A stretch of 60,174 nt of DNA from Candidatus Heimdallarchaeota archaeon (GTDB taxonomy: Archaea > Asgardarchaeota > Heimdallarchaeia > Heimdallarchaeales > Kariarchaeaceae): contig WAKA01000203.1 of assembly GCA_015523565.1 (NCBI GenBank), positions 1 through 60,174 of the forward strand, written 5' to 3'. Below the pieces are notes generated by a model that made no database searches, was not told the origin of the DNA, and worked only from the letters and a program-made list of their open reading frames with translations. The first letter of the stretch is position 1. Each line of letters opens with the position of its first letter. Positions 25,101 through 34,265 of the stretch are shown one piece after another. The position numbers and the translations under genes were made by a program.

Positions 25101-25406
25101 CTAAAGCAGAACGGTGCAACGGTTTATCAATAATCTCCCTAAACCATTCAACACGATGGGCTTCTGAAATGTGGATATGGGGATCAAACATTTGGGAAGA
25201 CTGGGATCAGCATATGTCTGACTTACACAGGGGAAGATCTCATGCGATCGTATTCCACTATGGTACAGCAGGTTGAATGTCAATCTAAACCTTTCAGGCT
25301 CTGAATGGTCAAGAACTGTAGCATACTCATCCTCCATGATGGATTCCTGTGTGAACTGTGAATCTCCGAGAGTCTTGCTGAGGTAACTGAAAAACTCAAA
25401 AGTCAT
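25101..25406 (-). pseudogene. possible tyrosine-recombinase relic
   Basis: A 101-codon frame whose middle reads ERFRLTFNLLYHSGIRSHEI. This resembles the first catalytic-Arg segment of phage integrases (RLxLxLLYxTGxRxSE). No other catalytic residues (Lys, His-x-x-Arg, Tyr) can be placed, so if real it is a truncated remnant. It is convergent with the LRR gene and next to a very AT-rich spacer, the kind of place where mobile-element debris accumulates. It may equally be a chance frame. Confidence 0.3.
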
Positions 25407-25712
25407 GAGTGCTTTCTAATCTACCATTATTTTTTTCGTATAGTGACAACTATGCGCAAAAATCCCTTGAACCATTTTTGATATTCTGTAAATACTTGAA
25501 AGGAAATCGATTTTTCAATATTGATTTTTCAAATATATCAAGCAAATATTATTTTTAAAAAAATAAAATTATTTTAATTATATTAATATATAAGTTGAAG
25601 AACATAATCACAATACAAAAATTAAAGATACCATCCGACATTTGAGAAAAATCTGGAAATCCATTGTATAGAGGATATCATTGATTTTAAATAGGATCAT
25701 GATGAATAGATA
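25407..25712. other. AT-rich intergenic spacer
   Basis: This 306-base spacer contains no gene I can support. Bases about 25545-25605 are almost pure A/T with near-palindromic runs (attattttta / taaaattattt). The promoter-like ATTTTAAATA at about 25684-25693 is placed about 25 bases before the ATG of the coiled-coil gene. A repeat-free AT-rich block like this could be a strong promoter region or an integration scar. Confidence 0.5.
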
Positions 25713-26777
25713 ATGATGATTGATATTTCCAATGACTTTTTCACTCAATTCATTGAATTTCTCAATAGTCATCCTGAATCCAAGGAAAAACTGATAGAAA
25801 TGTTTAATCAGGAATTCGTCAAACGTGATGAATTGAGTGAATTACTTCAGGAGATAAAACAATTAAGGATTGAAAGCAATCAGCGATTTGAAGAGTCCAA
25901 TAAGCGGTTCGATAAGCTTTTGGAGGAATCAAGCAAGCGGTTCGATCAACTTTTGGAAGAATCAAACAAGCGGTTTGAGGAGATAAACAAGCGGTTCGAG
26001 GAGTCCAACAAGAGGTTTGAAGCTTTCCAGCAGGAAGTATATCGGCGGTTCGAGGAGATAAACAAACGATTTGAGCAGATTGACAAACGGTTTGAGGAGT
26101 CTAACAAAAGGTTCGACGAGCTTCTGAAGGAAACAAACAAACGCTTCGAGGAGATAAACAAACGGTTTGAGGAGTCCAACAAGAGGTTTGAGGCTTTTCA
26201 GCAAGAAGTGTATCGGCGGTTCGAGAAGGTTGATCAGCGATTTGAGGAATCCAACAGGAGGTTTGAGGCCCTCCAAAAGGAGATGAATGAGCGGTTTGAG
26301 AAGGTTGACAAACGATTTGAGGCAATGCAGGAACAAATAGACAGGCGGTTTGATGCAGTATTTCGAAGATTTGACGAATTAAGCATTGCGTTAGGTCATG
26401 ATTTTGAGGAATTCAATTCATTATGGCTCCAGGATTTCCTTCGAAATCAAGGATATCCAAAACTGACAATAAAGAAACGTACGTTTGTTGATCCCAATTA
26501 TGAAGTGTTTTCTGATTCCACAGATGTTGAAGTGGATGTTTATCATGAAGATCCTTTTGTCATTGGGGAAATTACAGCAATCACGAGAAAACTTTCAAAG
26601 GTCACAACATTTCTCAGGAAGGTTGAATTCCTGAAAAAACTGAAGGGGAAGGAGCCCATGACATTCTTCATTACATATGGTTTTTTACCAGAAATCAGGA
26701 ATGAGGCATTAAGGTTGCTTGAGGAAGCGGGAGTAAAGGTTTATGCACTTAGACACAGGAAGATGGAAAGTGATTGA
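25713..26777 (+). CDS. coiled-coil protein with C-terminal PD-(D/E)XK-like domain (DUF3782-like)
   Basis: A 354-residue protein. Residues about 45-215 are near-perfect heptad/undecad repeats of the KRFEESNKRFEE type, predicted to form a long coiled coil. Residues about 230-345 (FLRNQGYP then D275 in VEVDVYHEDP and E286 in VIGEI) look like the degenerate PD-(D/E)XK nuclease-like domain that follows such coils in archaeal DUF3782 proteins. The usual Lys two residues after the Glu is Thr here, so catalysis may be lost. TATA element about 25 bases upstream; ATGATG start. A poly-T run at 26824-26832 may end the transcript. Compare the 55942-56856 gene. Confidence 0.75.
   Translation: MMIDISNDFFTQFIEFLNSHPESKEKLIEMFNQEFVKRDELSELLQEIKQLRIESNQRFEESNKRFDKLLEESSKRFDQLLEESNKRFEEINKRFEESNKRFEAFQQEVYRRFEEINKRFEQIDKRFEESNKRFDELLKETNKRFEEINKRFEESNKRFEAFQQEVYRRFEKVDQRFEESNRRFEALQKEMNERFEKVDKRFEAMQEQIDRRFDAVFRRFDELSIALGHDFEEFNSLWLQDFLRNQGYPKLTIKKRTFVDPNYEVFSDSTDVEVDVYHEDPFVIGEITAITRKLSKVTTFLRKVEFLKKLKGKEPMTFFITYGFLPEIRNEALRLLEEAGVKVYALRHRKMESD
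25870..26350 (+). repeat. coiled-coil-encoding DNA repeats (RFEE units)
   Basis: Units around gcggtttgaggagtccaaca, gcggttcgaggagataaaca and aggaagtatatcggcgg recur, including an approximately 190-base block present twice (about 25960-26060 and 26140-26225 share most of their sequence). It encodes the RFEExNKRFEE repeats and can be expected to vary in length between strains. Confidence 0.75.
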
Positions 26778-26853
26778 TCACTGACTCACTTTATGATCAT
26801 TTATTTTGAATTGCATACATGGGTTTTTTTTTCTTCATTTTTCAGTTCAAATC

Positions 26854-27603
26854 ATGGGAATTATTGAAATCAGAGGGTTGAATAAGTTTTTTGGGAGTTT
26901 TCATGCGCTTAAAGATATTGACCTGACAATAAGGGAGGGGGAAGTTTTTGGCTTGTTGGGATTGAATGGGGCTGGAAAGACAACATTGATACGGATATTG
27001 ATGGGGCTTTTGAATCCCAGTTCTGGTTCAGTTCGCGTTTTTGGCATTGATCCTTCAACCAATCCCCTTCCAATAAGGAAACGTGCCTCACTATTGCCTC
27101 AGGAATGCCAAGCTTATGAGAACCTGACAGCAATGGAAAACATCCTTTATTATGGATTAATGCAGAGTGAGGCTCCCAAGGAAGAATTGATTGAGCGAGC
27201 GAACTACCTCATTGATCTTATTGGATTGAAGGGAAGGGAAAATCAGCTTACAAAAAAATTTTCGGGGGGTATGAAAAGGAAAGTGCTTGTTGCACGTTCT
27301 GTCGTGGGCAACCCTGATCTTCTTTTCCTTGATGAGCCGACAACAGGCATTGATGTCCTTGGTGCCCGAAAGGTGAGGAATCTCATTCAAAAGCTTAGCA
27401 GGAATGAAAAGAAGACAATAATTCTAACAACGCATGACCTGACAGAGATCAATTTGCTATGTGATCGGGTCGGAATCCTTGTGGATGGCGAATTAAAGGC
27501 TATCGGCACTCCAGATGAACTTGAGGGGCAATTTCAAGCTGCAAACATAGAGGATATCTTTTCTTCTCTTGTTGAGGGAAGGATTGGAGGTGATGAGGAA
27601 TGA
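26854..27603 (+). CDS. ABC-2 exporter, ATP-binding protein
   Basis: About 249 residues from the ATG at 26854 (MGIIEIRGLNKFFG). Motifs: Walker A GLNGAGKTT near residue 39, signature FSGGMKRK near 135, Walker B LLFLDEPT near 155 and switch His TTHD. This is the CcmA/DrrA class that works with ABC-2 permeases. It overlaps the permease start by four bases (ATGA). The frame is open upstream to 26806 but that part is a poly-Phe translation of a T run. Confidence 0.92.
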   Translation: MGIIEIRGLNKFFGSFHALKDIDLTIREGEVFGLLGLNGAGKTTLIRILMGLLNPSSGSVRVFGIDPSTNPLPIRKRASLLPQECQAYENLTAMENILYYGLMQSEAPKEELIERANYLIDLIGLKGRENQLTKKFSGGMKRKVLVARSVVGNPDLLFLDEPTTGIDVLGARKVRNLIQKLSRNEKKTIILTTHDLTEINLLCDRVGILVDGELKAIGTPDELEGQFQAANIEDIFSSLVEGRIGGDEE

Positions 27604-28832
27604 GACGTCAACTTACAACCTTGATTGTACAGGAACTGAAGCAGGCAATGAGGAACAAAAGCCTTGTTTTCATGTTCATTGTCTTTCCTCTTTTCATGTG
27701 GGGACTTCAGGGTGGTGTTCAGTTTTTGGCAGTGTCCAACACATCCTCAGAAGGGGAGACATTTTATGTGATTAACAGGGATCTTGGAAATTCCACAGTA
27801 AATCTTGGGGAATTGTTGGTGAAAGAGCTTGATGCAATGACAAGGATCAATGCTTCCATAATTTATGGGTCGGTAATCAATACGACCCTTCAGGTGGATT
27901 CATTCTCTCAAGCAGTATCCTTGGTAAAAGAAAAGGGGATTTCCCCATTGCTGTATATTCCTGAAAATTTCACAACGGTTTATGACAACTTTACCGACAC
28001 GGAATCTTCGGTTGTTCCCGCAGTCACTTTACTGAGTAGACCCGATGACAATGCCCTTTTTGTCAATGATCTTTCAACTGCACTACAGATTGTCTTGTCA
28101 TCCTCTCCTTTCACCAAAGTTACTTACCACAAGGTGACATCTTTCAAGCTTGAACGAATTGTTTTTGAAGGGGAAGGTGAGGAAAGCTTTTTCCTTTTGG
28201 GCCTCATTGCTTTCATTGCGACCTTGATTGCAGTACAGGCACCTGCAAGCTATATTTCTGCTGCATTTTCAGGGGAAAGGGAAAAGCATACATTGGAGGC
28301 ATTGCTTGCCCTGCCCATGAGAAGGATCGATATTTTATTGGGGAAGGTGATTGCCGCCTTCATTCTTACCCTTGTATTTGCAGTCTCAAATATATTTGGA
28401 ATGGTTGTTTTCTCGAAATTGGTGAGGGCAGACCTTTCACCCTATCAAATGTTTGTAGTTACATTGGTTTTGGTTATCACCTCATTTGTAGCTACGGGGT
28501 TGGGTATTTCTATCACAAGTTTTGCCAAGGACAGTAAGACAGCAAACACGGTCTATCAATTTGTCATGCTGATTCCAACTATTTTTGTTGGCTTTTCTGC
28601 TATTTTCGGGACAGTGCCTGATAAACTTACTTGGGTATATCTAATTCCATGGATGCATACCATTGCCGTACTTCAAAAAATATTGTTTCCTCAAATACTT
28701 TCCAATTCAACTCTTACAGGGAATATCATTCTTGATATCGTTTTCCATCTTGTGTATCTTTTCCTTTTTGTGATGGTCAGCTTTATTGTCGCAGCAAGGT
28801 TATTTGCTAGGGAAAGCATTCTTAAGTCTTGA
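27600..28832 (+). CDS. ABC-2 type transporter permease
   Basis: A 410-residue permease: an N-terminal helix (MFIVFPLFMWGLQGGV), an external domain of about 150 residues, then five or six helices. The conserved EREKHTLEALLALPMRR loop and the GKVIAAFILTLVF helix place it in the NatB/YhaP-like ABC-2 permeases that export small molecules, ions or peptides. Partner ATPase directly upstream. Transcript probably ends at the T run 28858-28866. Confidence 0.9.
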   Translation: MRRQLTTLIVQELKQAMRNKSLVFMFIVFPLFMWGLQGGVQFLAVSNTSSEGETFYVINRDLGNSTVNLGELLVKELDAMTRINASIIYGSVINTTLQVDSFSQAVSLVKEKGISPLLYIPENFTTVYDNFTDTESSVVPAVTLLSRPDDNALFVNDLSTALQIVLSSSPFTKVTYHKVTSFKLERIVFEGEGEESFFLLGLIAFIATLIAVQAPASYISAAFSGEREKHTLEALLALPMRRIDILLGKVIAAFILTLVFAVSNIFGMVVFSKLVRADLSPYQMFVVTLVLVITSFVATGLGISITSFAKDSKTANTVYQFVMLIPTIFVGFSAIFGTVPDKLTWVYLIPWMHTIAVLQKILFPQILSNSTLTGNIILDIVFHLVYLFLFVMVSFIVAARLFARESILKS

Positions 28833-28857
28833 TATTTTAGATTTCTACCATTCTACC

Positions 28858-28866
28858 TTTTTTTTT
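28858..28866 (+). terminator. poly-T terminator after ABC-2 permease
   Basis: Nine consecutive T residues lie 26 bases after the permease stop, a typical archaeal intrinsic termination signal. No hairpin precedes it. Confidence 0.5.
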
Positions 28867-28989
28867 AATTAGAAAGGATATTTGTTCTATTTTCATTGAC
28901 TTCTCAAAAAAATAATTCCTGCATTGTATTGGATTTGAAAAATTTTGGATTTTTGGATCCTAAAGTCATTGTAAACTGTAGAAGATTTG

Positions 28990-30264
28990 TCAGAAGAACT
29001 TTTCCTTGCACCATGGACAGTTGTTGCTTATTGAAAACCAGTTCTCCATATGACTTGAGTGGATTGGGTGGTGACAGGATCTGCATCTTTCAAAATCCTC
29101 TTTTTCAGGAGATATGATCCCTCTGCAAATGGAGCAGTATTCAATTGGCTTCAAACAGTTGGGACAGGTGTCCATGCCATATGACTTACTAGGCAACGGG
29201 GTTTGGCAATGGGGGCAATAGTCAGATCTAAAACGTCTATATGCTCTTCTAGTGCCCTGACTGACATTGTATGCAAATCTTTGGGTTGCTTGGATCCTTT
29301 TCTTGATCCATTCAGGATTTGCAATGAAAATGATTGTTGTGGGTATGATCAATAATATTGTGGAAATCTGAAGCAGTACTGGATCATTGTTTCTCCAATA
29401 TCCTATGATGGAGATGCCTGCAAATAGGTATCCTATCATGGGGATGTTCTGGGCTATTTGAAGGGCGTTTTCCCTTAGGTAGGCAGAAAGGACTGCAATC
29501 TGCCTTCCCAACAGATGGACAATTCCAACGGTGAAGTTCCAAAATCTGGCAAGGTATTGGGGGAGGTGGGTTATCCATTCAACAATTGTCTTGGATATGA
29601 TTACAATCCAACTCCAAAAGAAGAATGCCCCTGCAAACAATAACTCTCGTATTTCGAACAATGTCATTGCAATTCCGATTGCTATAAAGACAGTCATGAC
29701 TTGGAAGGCGTTTACAGGGAAGCCAATGCCTGTAATTGCACTTGAAAGGGATTGGTCAAGATCAGTGAACAAGAAAAACAGGATTATGATGATGTCAATG
29801 AATATGAGTACAACAACTGGAGAATGCCTTATTCTCAACCATAGCCTTTCCATTCCTACTGTGAATGCAATCCTGAATTTGTTGATCGCGGAAATTATGT
29901 AAGTGTTAAGTTCATATATGGTGGTGACAAACCCCAATACAACAAGCAGAATGCCTCCAATTGCCATTGTCCACTGTAGTGAAATGTTTATGTTCACTTG
30001 AGCCACAAGTAGCAGTAATGGAATCGAAAAGATGACAACTCCTAAGTAGACAATGATTGAGCCCAATGCCCAGTACTCTGCACCAAGTCGTTGCAGTCTT
30101 TCAATAATGTAGCTAAGCATCAGTATGAGAAATCCCAAGGTCAAAAGCACCAGTCCTGTTGTCTGGCTGTCAAATGTCCCTTGATTTGGGATGAACATGA
30201 CAATCATTCCAATGATGGCGAGCACTATCCCCCCTTGTCCCAAACGTGTTGTGTTCAAATTCAT
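28990..30264 (-). CDS. multi-pass membrane protein with C-terminal zinc ribbon and RING-H2-like finger
   Basis: A 424-residue protein with about eight hydrophobic helices (residues about 10-330) followed by two zinc modules. The first is C350-x2-C353 / C367-x2-C370. The second is C377-x2-C380-x13-C394-x2-C397-x4-H402-x2-H405-x10-C416-P-x-C419 with Trp409 before the last pair, the spacing and Trp of RING-type fingers that contact E2 enzymes. RING-like small proteins accompany the ubiquitin systems described in Asgard and Caldiarchaeum; a membrane-anchored version would resemble eukaryotic ER E3 ligases. Catalytic role is inference. Overlaps the upstream multi-pass gene by four bases, so they form one operon. 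Confidence 0.7.
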   Translation of the reverse strand: MNLNTTRLGQGGIVLAIIGMIVMFIPNQGTFDSQTTGLVLLTLGFLILMLSYIIERLQRLGAEYWALGSIIVYLGVVIFSIPLLLLVAQVNINISLQWTMAIGGILLVVLGFVTTIYELNTYIISAINKFRIAFTVGMERLWLRIRHSPVVVLIFIDIIIILFFLFTDLDQSLSSAITGIGFPVNAFQVMTVFIAIGIAMTLFEIRELLFAGAFFFWSWIVIISKTIVEWITHLPQYLARFWNFTVGIVHLLGRQIAVLSAYLRENALQIAQNIPMIGYLFAGISIIGYWRNNDPVLLQISTILLIIPTTIIFIANPEWIKKRIQATQRFAYNVSQGTRRAYRRFRSDYCPHCQTPLPSKSYGMDTCPNCLKPIEYCSICRGIISPEKEDFERCRSCHHPIHSSHMENWFSISNNCPWCKEKFF

Positions 30265-32072
30265 GGTTTGTTACCTCCGAAATCCACACCTTCTATTTTC
30301 AGAGTTTCTCTTCTGGCATAGGTATACCTTGGTATCAGTATCCCAAAAGTCAATATCATCCCACCAACAATGAATCTTTGCAGGTTTGGAAGATCAGGGA
30401 TGATGCTTTCAAACATTCCTTTCCCAGACAGACCTGAGAATATTAGCAAGAACCCATAGATAATTCCCAAAATCCCCAAGAAAAAGGAAGAAACTAGGAC
30501 AATGTTTTCAACTATTGCCTCAAGCAAATTGACTATGGCTTTTCCTATTCCTCCAAAATTATGCCAGATGAACCTCAAAATTGCCCTTGGAAATCCAAAG
30601 ACAAGTGTTCCCCAAAACCTGCTCACAAATCCCAAAATTACAAGGGATGCAATGAAAAGTCCAATTCTCAAATATTTGATTTCTGGTATCCATAAATTGA
30701 AAATTGAGACAAACATGAGCCCATATCCTGTGATTTTTCCAACTACTTGCAGGTTTTTCAGCTTTTCATATAGTTGTTTCAACATTTCCATAAAGCCACG
30801 TGTTGTACTTTCAAAACCAAAAATCAAAGATAGAAACCCCGAAAGGAAAAACAAATACCTCGGAACGTTTTTGTAACCAATAAGGGTCAAAACAATGAAG
30901 AAAAAGAATCCTGCAATCCCCAATGTGCCTCTCAGTACCTTCAAATTGGAAAGCCTCCTGAAAATGACTCCTCCAACTATCCTCATGACATGCATAAATC
31001 TTACTAAAGAAAGGAAAAACCTGTCAATAAACCTGAAAATCCTGAAATTATTGAAGGATGAAAGAAACAGTCCTGTCAACACAATATAGGGGATTTTGTA
31101 ATTTGTTGGTATCCTTTTGACATTAATCAGCATGACAATCCCCACAAAAAATAAATGCAGATAATATTTGGACGAAACTCTCCAAAGCCATTTGGATGCG
31201 TACCAAAGTTTTCTATATGCAACAAACTTATTGTAGGAAGATAACAGAAGGATACCTGCAATCCAAGTCGGTTTCTGATATTGCAAAGGCACGAATGGTG
31301 ATGCCATGACAGTTGCAAATCCAAGAACGACTGCAAATCTACTTGGGTCTTCCATGAAAAACATTATGGACTTCATTATCGATTCTTTTATCTTTGTAAT
31401 GAATGTGATATATCTCTTGAAATTATTTGAAATATAGATAATCATTGTTTTACTTACGAAAACTATGTCTCTGAAGAGAGCCAATATGACAAATATGCCT
31501 CCAAGCAATGTAAAATTGATAGGTGAATTGTTGAAATAACCCAATTGGTCAAAAACAATGAAACCAATCCCTGTAAAAAACAAAATGAATTCCGCAAATC
31601 TAAGGGGATCATTAACTAGTATCAATTTAAGCCTATAAACTGCACTTTTAATTGTCTGGATCAAAAGGATTGGAAGCACTTTTGCGAATGAAATTATTGT
31701 CCTGAAAAGAAATTCAAAAAGCTTGTCGATAAGAAATATCCTTGCAATAATTGACCCTATTGCCAATCCGAATGAATATGGGGCGAGGTTCCACTCTGGA
31801 ATGAAACTTGAGACTACAAGAAGACCTGATGCAATGAAAATTGCTATTTTCAAGAATGAATTACCCAACTGCGATTTTGTAAACAATGCAACACTGACAA
31901 AAATGAATGTCAACACGGATAATATCTGAAGCATTAGAATATCCGCTTTCTTGCCTATCATCACAAAAAATAGCAAGCCAATAGCCCCCAAAAAGGCTGT
32001 GTTTGTGAAAACCAAAAAAATATTCTTTGCAAGGATTAAACCAGTTTCATTTGCCCCAGTTTCTTTTTTCAT
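30261..32072 (-). CDS. large multi-pass membrane protein, partner of the RING-like protein
   Basis: A 603-residue, very hydrophobic and basic protein with roughly 14-16 predicted helices and short Arg/Lys-rich loops. It has a repeated layout in which helix pairs are followed by (F/L)-G/S-F-x-R-F loops, for example DPLRFAEFILFFTGIGF and DPSRFAVVLGFATVM, so internal duplication is likely. No known transporter motif. Its stop overlaps the start of the RING-like gene (ATGA), and a TTTTTAAG element lies about 26 bases before the ATG, so this is the first gene of the two-gene unit. Together they may form a membrane complex. Confidence 0.6.
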   Translation of the reverse strand: MKKETGANETGLILAKNIFLVFTNTAFLGAIGLLFFVMIGKKADILMLQILSVLTFIFVSVALFTKSQLGNSFLKIAIFIASGLLVVSSFIPEWNLAPYSFGLAIGSIIARIFLIDKLFEFLFRTIISFAKVLPILLIQTIKSAVYRLKLILVNDPLRFAEFILFFTGIGFIVFDQLGYFNNSPINFTLLGGIFVILALFRDIVFVSKTMIIYISNNFKRYITFITKIKESIMKSIMFFMEDPSRFAVVLGFATVMASPFVPLQYQKPTWIAGILLLSSYNKFVAYRKLWYASKWLWRVSSKYYLHLFFVGIVMLINVKRIPTNYKIPYIVLTGLFLSSFNNFRIFRFIDRFFLSLVRFMHVMRIVGGVIFRRLSNLKVLRGTLGIAGFFFFIVLTLIGYKNVPRYLFFLSGFLSLIFGFESTTRGFMEMLKQLYEKLKNLQVVGKITGYGLMFVSIFNLWIPEIKYLRIGLFIASLVILGFVSRFWGTLVFGFPRAILRFIWHNFGGIGKAIVNLLEAIVENIVLVSSFFLGILGIIYGFLLIFSGLSGKGMFESIIPDLPNLQRFIVGGMILTFGILIPRYTYARRETLKIEGVDFGGNKP

Positions 32073-32245
32073 TCAAGTTATTTTACTATTGATGACTTAA
32101 AAAGAACATTACACCTTTTGGTACAACCTTGTAGATTGAATGGAAAAAAATATCCCTTCAAACAAATCTGTCAAATCAAATGAAATTATTATGAATTTGA
32201 ATAATTATACACATAAAATTTTTCAACATGACTTTCCTATTTTAA

Positions 32246-34243
32246 ATGGGTATGCCTGTTGATTTTGCAATAATGCTTGGGTTTGCCGCAACCCAATTTA
32301 CTGGGAAAGCCATTTCATATCTCATTCATGCTGGAATAAACAAGGCAGAAGATGAAATTGAGGATATGGCCATCAAATCAATCAGCAAGATGGTTCAAAA
32401 GGCACTTGGAAAAAGATTTGAAAAGACAGAAATGGACAAGCAACAAATTGAAATGCTAATCAGGGAACAAGTTGAAAAACTCATTGATGAAATCATTGAT
32501 GAAAAAAGTTCAAAGTCAAAATTAAAGACAGATTTCATAAAACAGACGAACTTTTCTGAGAAGATAGATGAAATCCTGAATATGGGGGAGGATCAATTCA
32601 AGAAATATCTTTCACGTTTTGATCAACTTGGAGATAGCAAAAATTTTCCAGAACCCACATATAAAACTAAATGGAATGCCATTCAGAAATACCTATTGAG
32701 AAAAAACGTTCTGAAAGAGAATGCAAAGACCCTTGGTGTCAAAGAATTTAACATAGATGGTGTTCCGTTTCTTCCCTTGACCCCTTTGGACCTTGACGAG
32801 GAAAAAATATTGGAAATGATAACTCAATTGCATAAGGGCAGACAAACCACAAATATCCCACTCAAAGATATTGCTAACCTTTCTGGAATGGAATTCAACA
32901 AGGTTTACAACTTAACGACCAAGCTTTTGAAAGATGGGTACATAGAGGGAAAGATACTTACTTCAGAAACCCAAATGTTAAGAAATGACCAATTGGAATT
33001 GTCTGGTGATTGGAATAAGCTGGAAGAGTACAAGGAAGACATTATATACATTAATTCACTTATAAAGGTTCATAAATATGAAGAAGTTCTGCAGGCTTTG
33101 TCAACAATAAATTTGAAATATAGGGTCAAGAAAGACAATGAAGTCAAAAAAATCGTGGAACGGCTACTGGCTGTTGAAACAATGCATAAAATTGAATTGC
33201 AGATTGTTGAACTAGTAGAAAATAACGCCTCACCAAAATTTGTTTTGGAAAAAATAGATGAAATTCTCACCCTACCTTTGCCAGTTCATATGATAAAAGA
33301 ATTTGAGTTATTGAAAGAATATTATTGCCTTAAAAAAGAGGCAATTGATTATCTATTACAAAAAAACTATGAAATGGCTACTGCTAAAATAAAATCCCTT
33401 ATTCCGAAAATTCCTCAACAATATGAGGATTTTGAAAAGGCATGGTCCAAAAATTTCATTGAAACTGTGTCATATCGAATTAAAAGCAACAAGGAATTGC
33501 AAATCAAGTATAATGTAATGAAGAATGCCCTACTTGAGCAAATTGAATTGAGAAACCTTCAACCTTCAAAACAATTGTTTGATAGGGTAAAGGTTCTTTC
33601 AAAGAGAGTTGGGAAAGATTCCGATATACTGGAATTACAAAATAAATTCAATGAAGCATTTGGGCTTGTTGAATTTAGAGGTACACAAATTCCAAACCAC
33701 GAGAAGGAGGCAATTGAAAATATTGAAAGACAGGTCAATGGAACCTTCAAATTGTTAAGACAAGTCAGGTGGAATGATTTTGGCATTGTAATCCGCAACA
33801 ATAGTGTGGTTCAAATCGGTTTTTATTCAAGGCATTTGAAATCCTTGCCCAACGACCTGTCCAAATTGTCTTCCCTTAAATTATTGAATCTGACTCAAAC
33901 ATATCTGAAAGCTTTTCCAGACTGGATTGCAAATCTTCAGGACATTTCAACCCTGATGCTACGTTTCTGTTCATTCAATAAGTTTCCAATAATAATTACA
34001 AAATTGAAAAACCTCCGAAGAATTGATCTGTCTTACAATCAAATTGACTCCATTCCAGATGAGATTTCTGCATTGGAAAACCTTGTTGAGATAAGAGTAA
34101 ATCACAATCGAATCAAAAAGCTTCCTGAAGTCCTTTTGGAAATGAAAAACCTGAAAGTGGTCTATTGCCTTGAAAATAAACTGGACAATGGAAGTATGAA
34201 GATATTGGATACATTGCGTGAAAGAGGGGTCAGGATTTCTTGA
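32246..34243 (+). CDS. helical protein with internal winged helix and C-terminal LRRs
   Basis: A 665-residue protein. Residues 5-35 form a moderately hydrophobic helix (AIMLGFAATQFTGKAISYLI) followed by long charged helices. Around 190-245 a winged-helix-like segment (IPLKDIANLSGMEFNKVYNL, TKLLKDGYIEGKI) appears. The remainder is helical until about 495-525, where an ERQVNGTF...WNDFGIVIRNNSVVQIGFY cap leads into five LRRs (LPNDLSKLSSLKLLNL and so on). The cap matches that of the 23856 LRR protein. The layout (N-terminal effector-like part, helical middle, LRR end) recalls NLR-type sensors but no NTPase motif is present. Start ATG 32246 or 32252; TATA-like ATAAAATT about 28 bases upstream. Confidence 0.7.
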   Translation: MGMPVDFAIMLGFAATQFTGKAISYLIHAGINKAEDEIEDMAIKSISKMVQKALGKRFEKTEMDKQQIEMLIREQVEKLIDEIIDEKSSKSKLKTDFIKQTNFSEKIDEILNMGEDQFKKYLSRFDQLGDSKNFPEPTYKTKWNAIQKYLLRKNVLKENAKTLGVKEFNIDGVPFLPLTPLDLDEEKILEMITQLHKGRQTTNIPLKDIANLSGMEFNKVYNLTTKLLKDGYIEGKILTSETQMLRNDQLELSGDWNKLEEYKEDIIYINSLIKVHKYEEVLQALSTINLKYRVKKDNEVKKIVERLLAVETMHKIELQIVELVENNASPKFVLEKIDEILTLPLPVHMIKEFELLKEYYCLKKEAIDYLLQKNYEMATAKIKSLIPKIPQQYEDFEKAWSKNFIETVSYRIKSNKELQIKYNVMKNALLEQIELRNLQPSKQLFDRVKVLSKRVGKDSDILELQNKFNEAFGLVEFRGTQIPNHEKEAIENIERQVNGTFKLLRQVRWNDFGIVIRNNSVVQIGFYSRHLKSLPNDLSKLSSLKLLNLTQTYLKAFPDWIANLQDISTLMLRFCSFNKFPIIITKLKNLRRIDLSYNQIDSIPDEISALENLVEIRVNHNRIKKLPEVLLEMKNLKVVYCLENKLDNGSMKILDTLRERGVRIS

Positions 34244-34265
34244 CCATGGCGGTGAATCCGTAAGA

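Noticed and set aside
25946..26336. Minus-strand frames over the RFEE repeats
   Set aside because: They are shadows of the repeated coiled-coil gene and inherit its periodicity.
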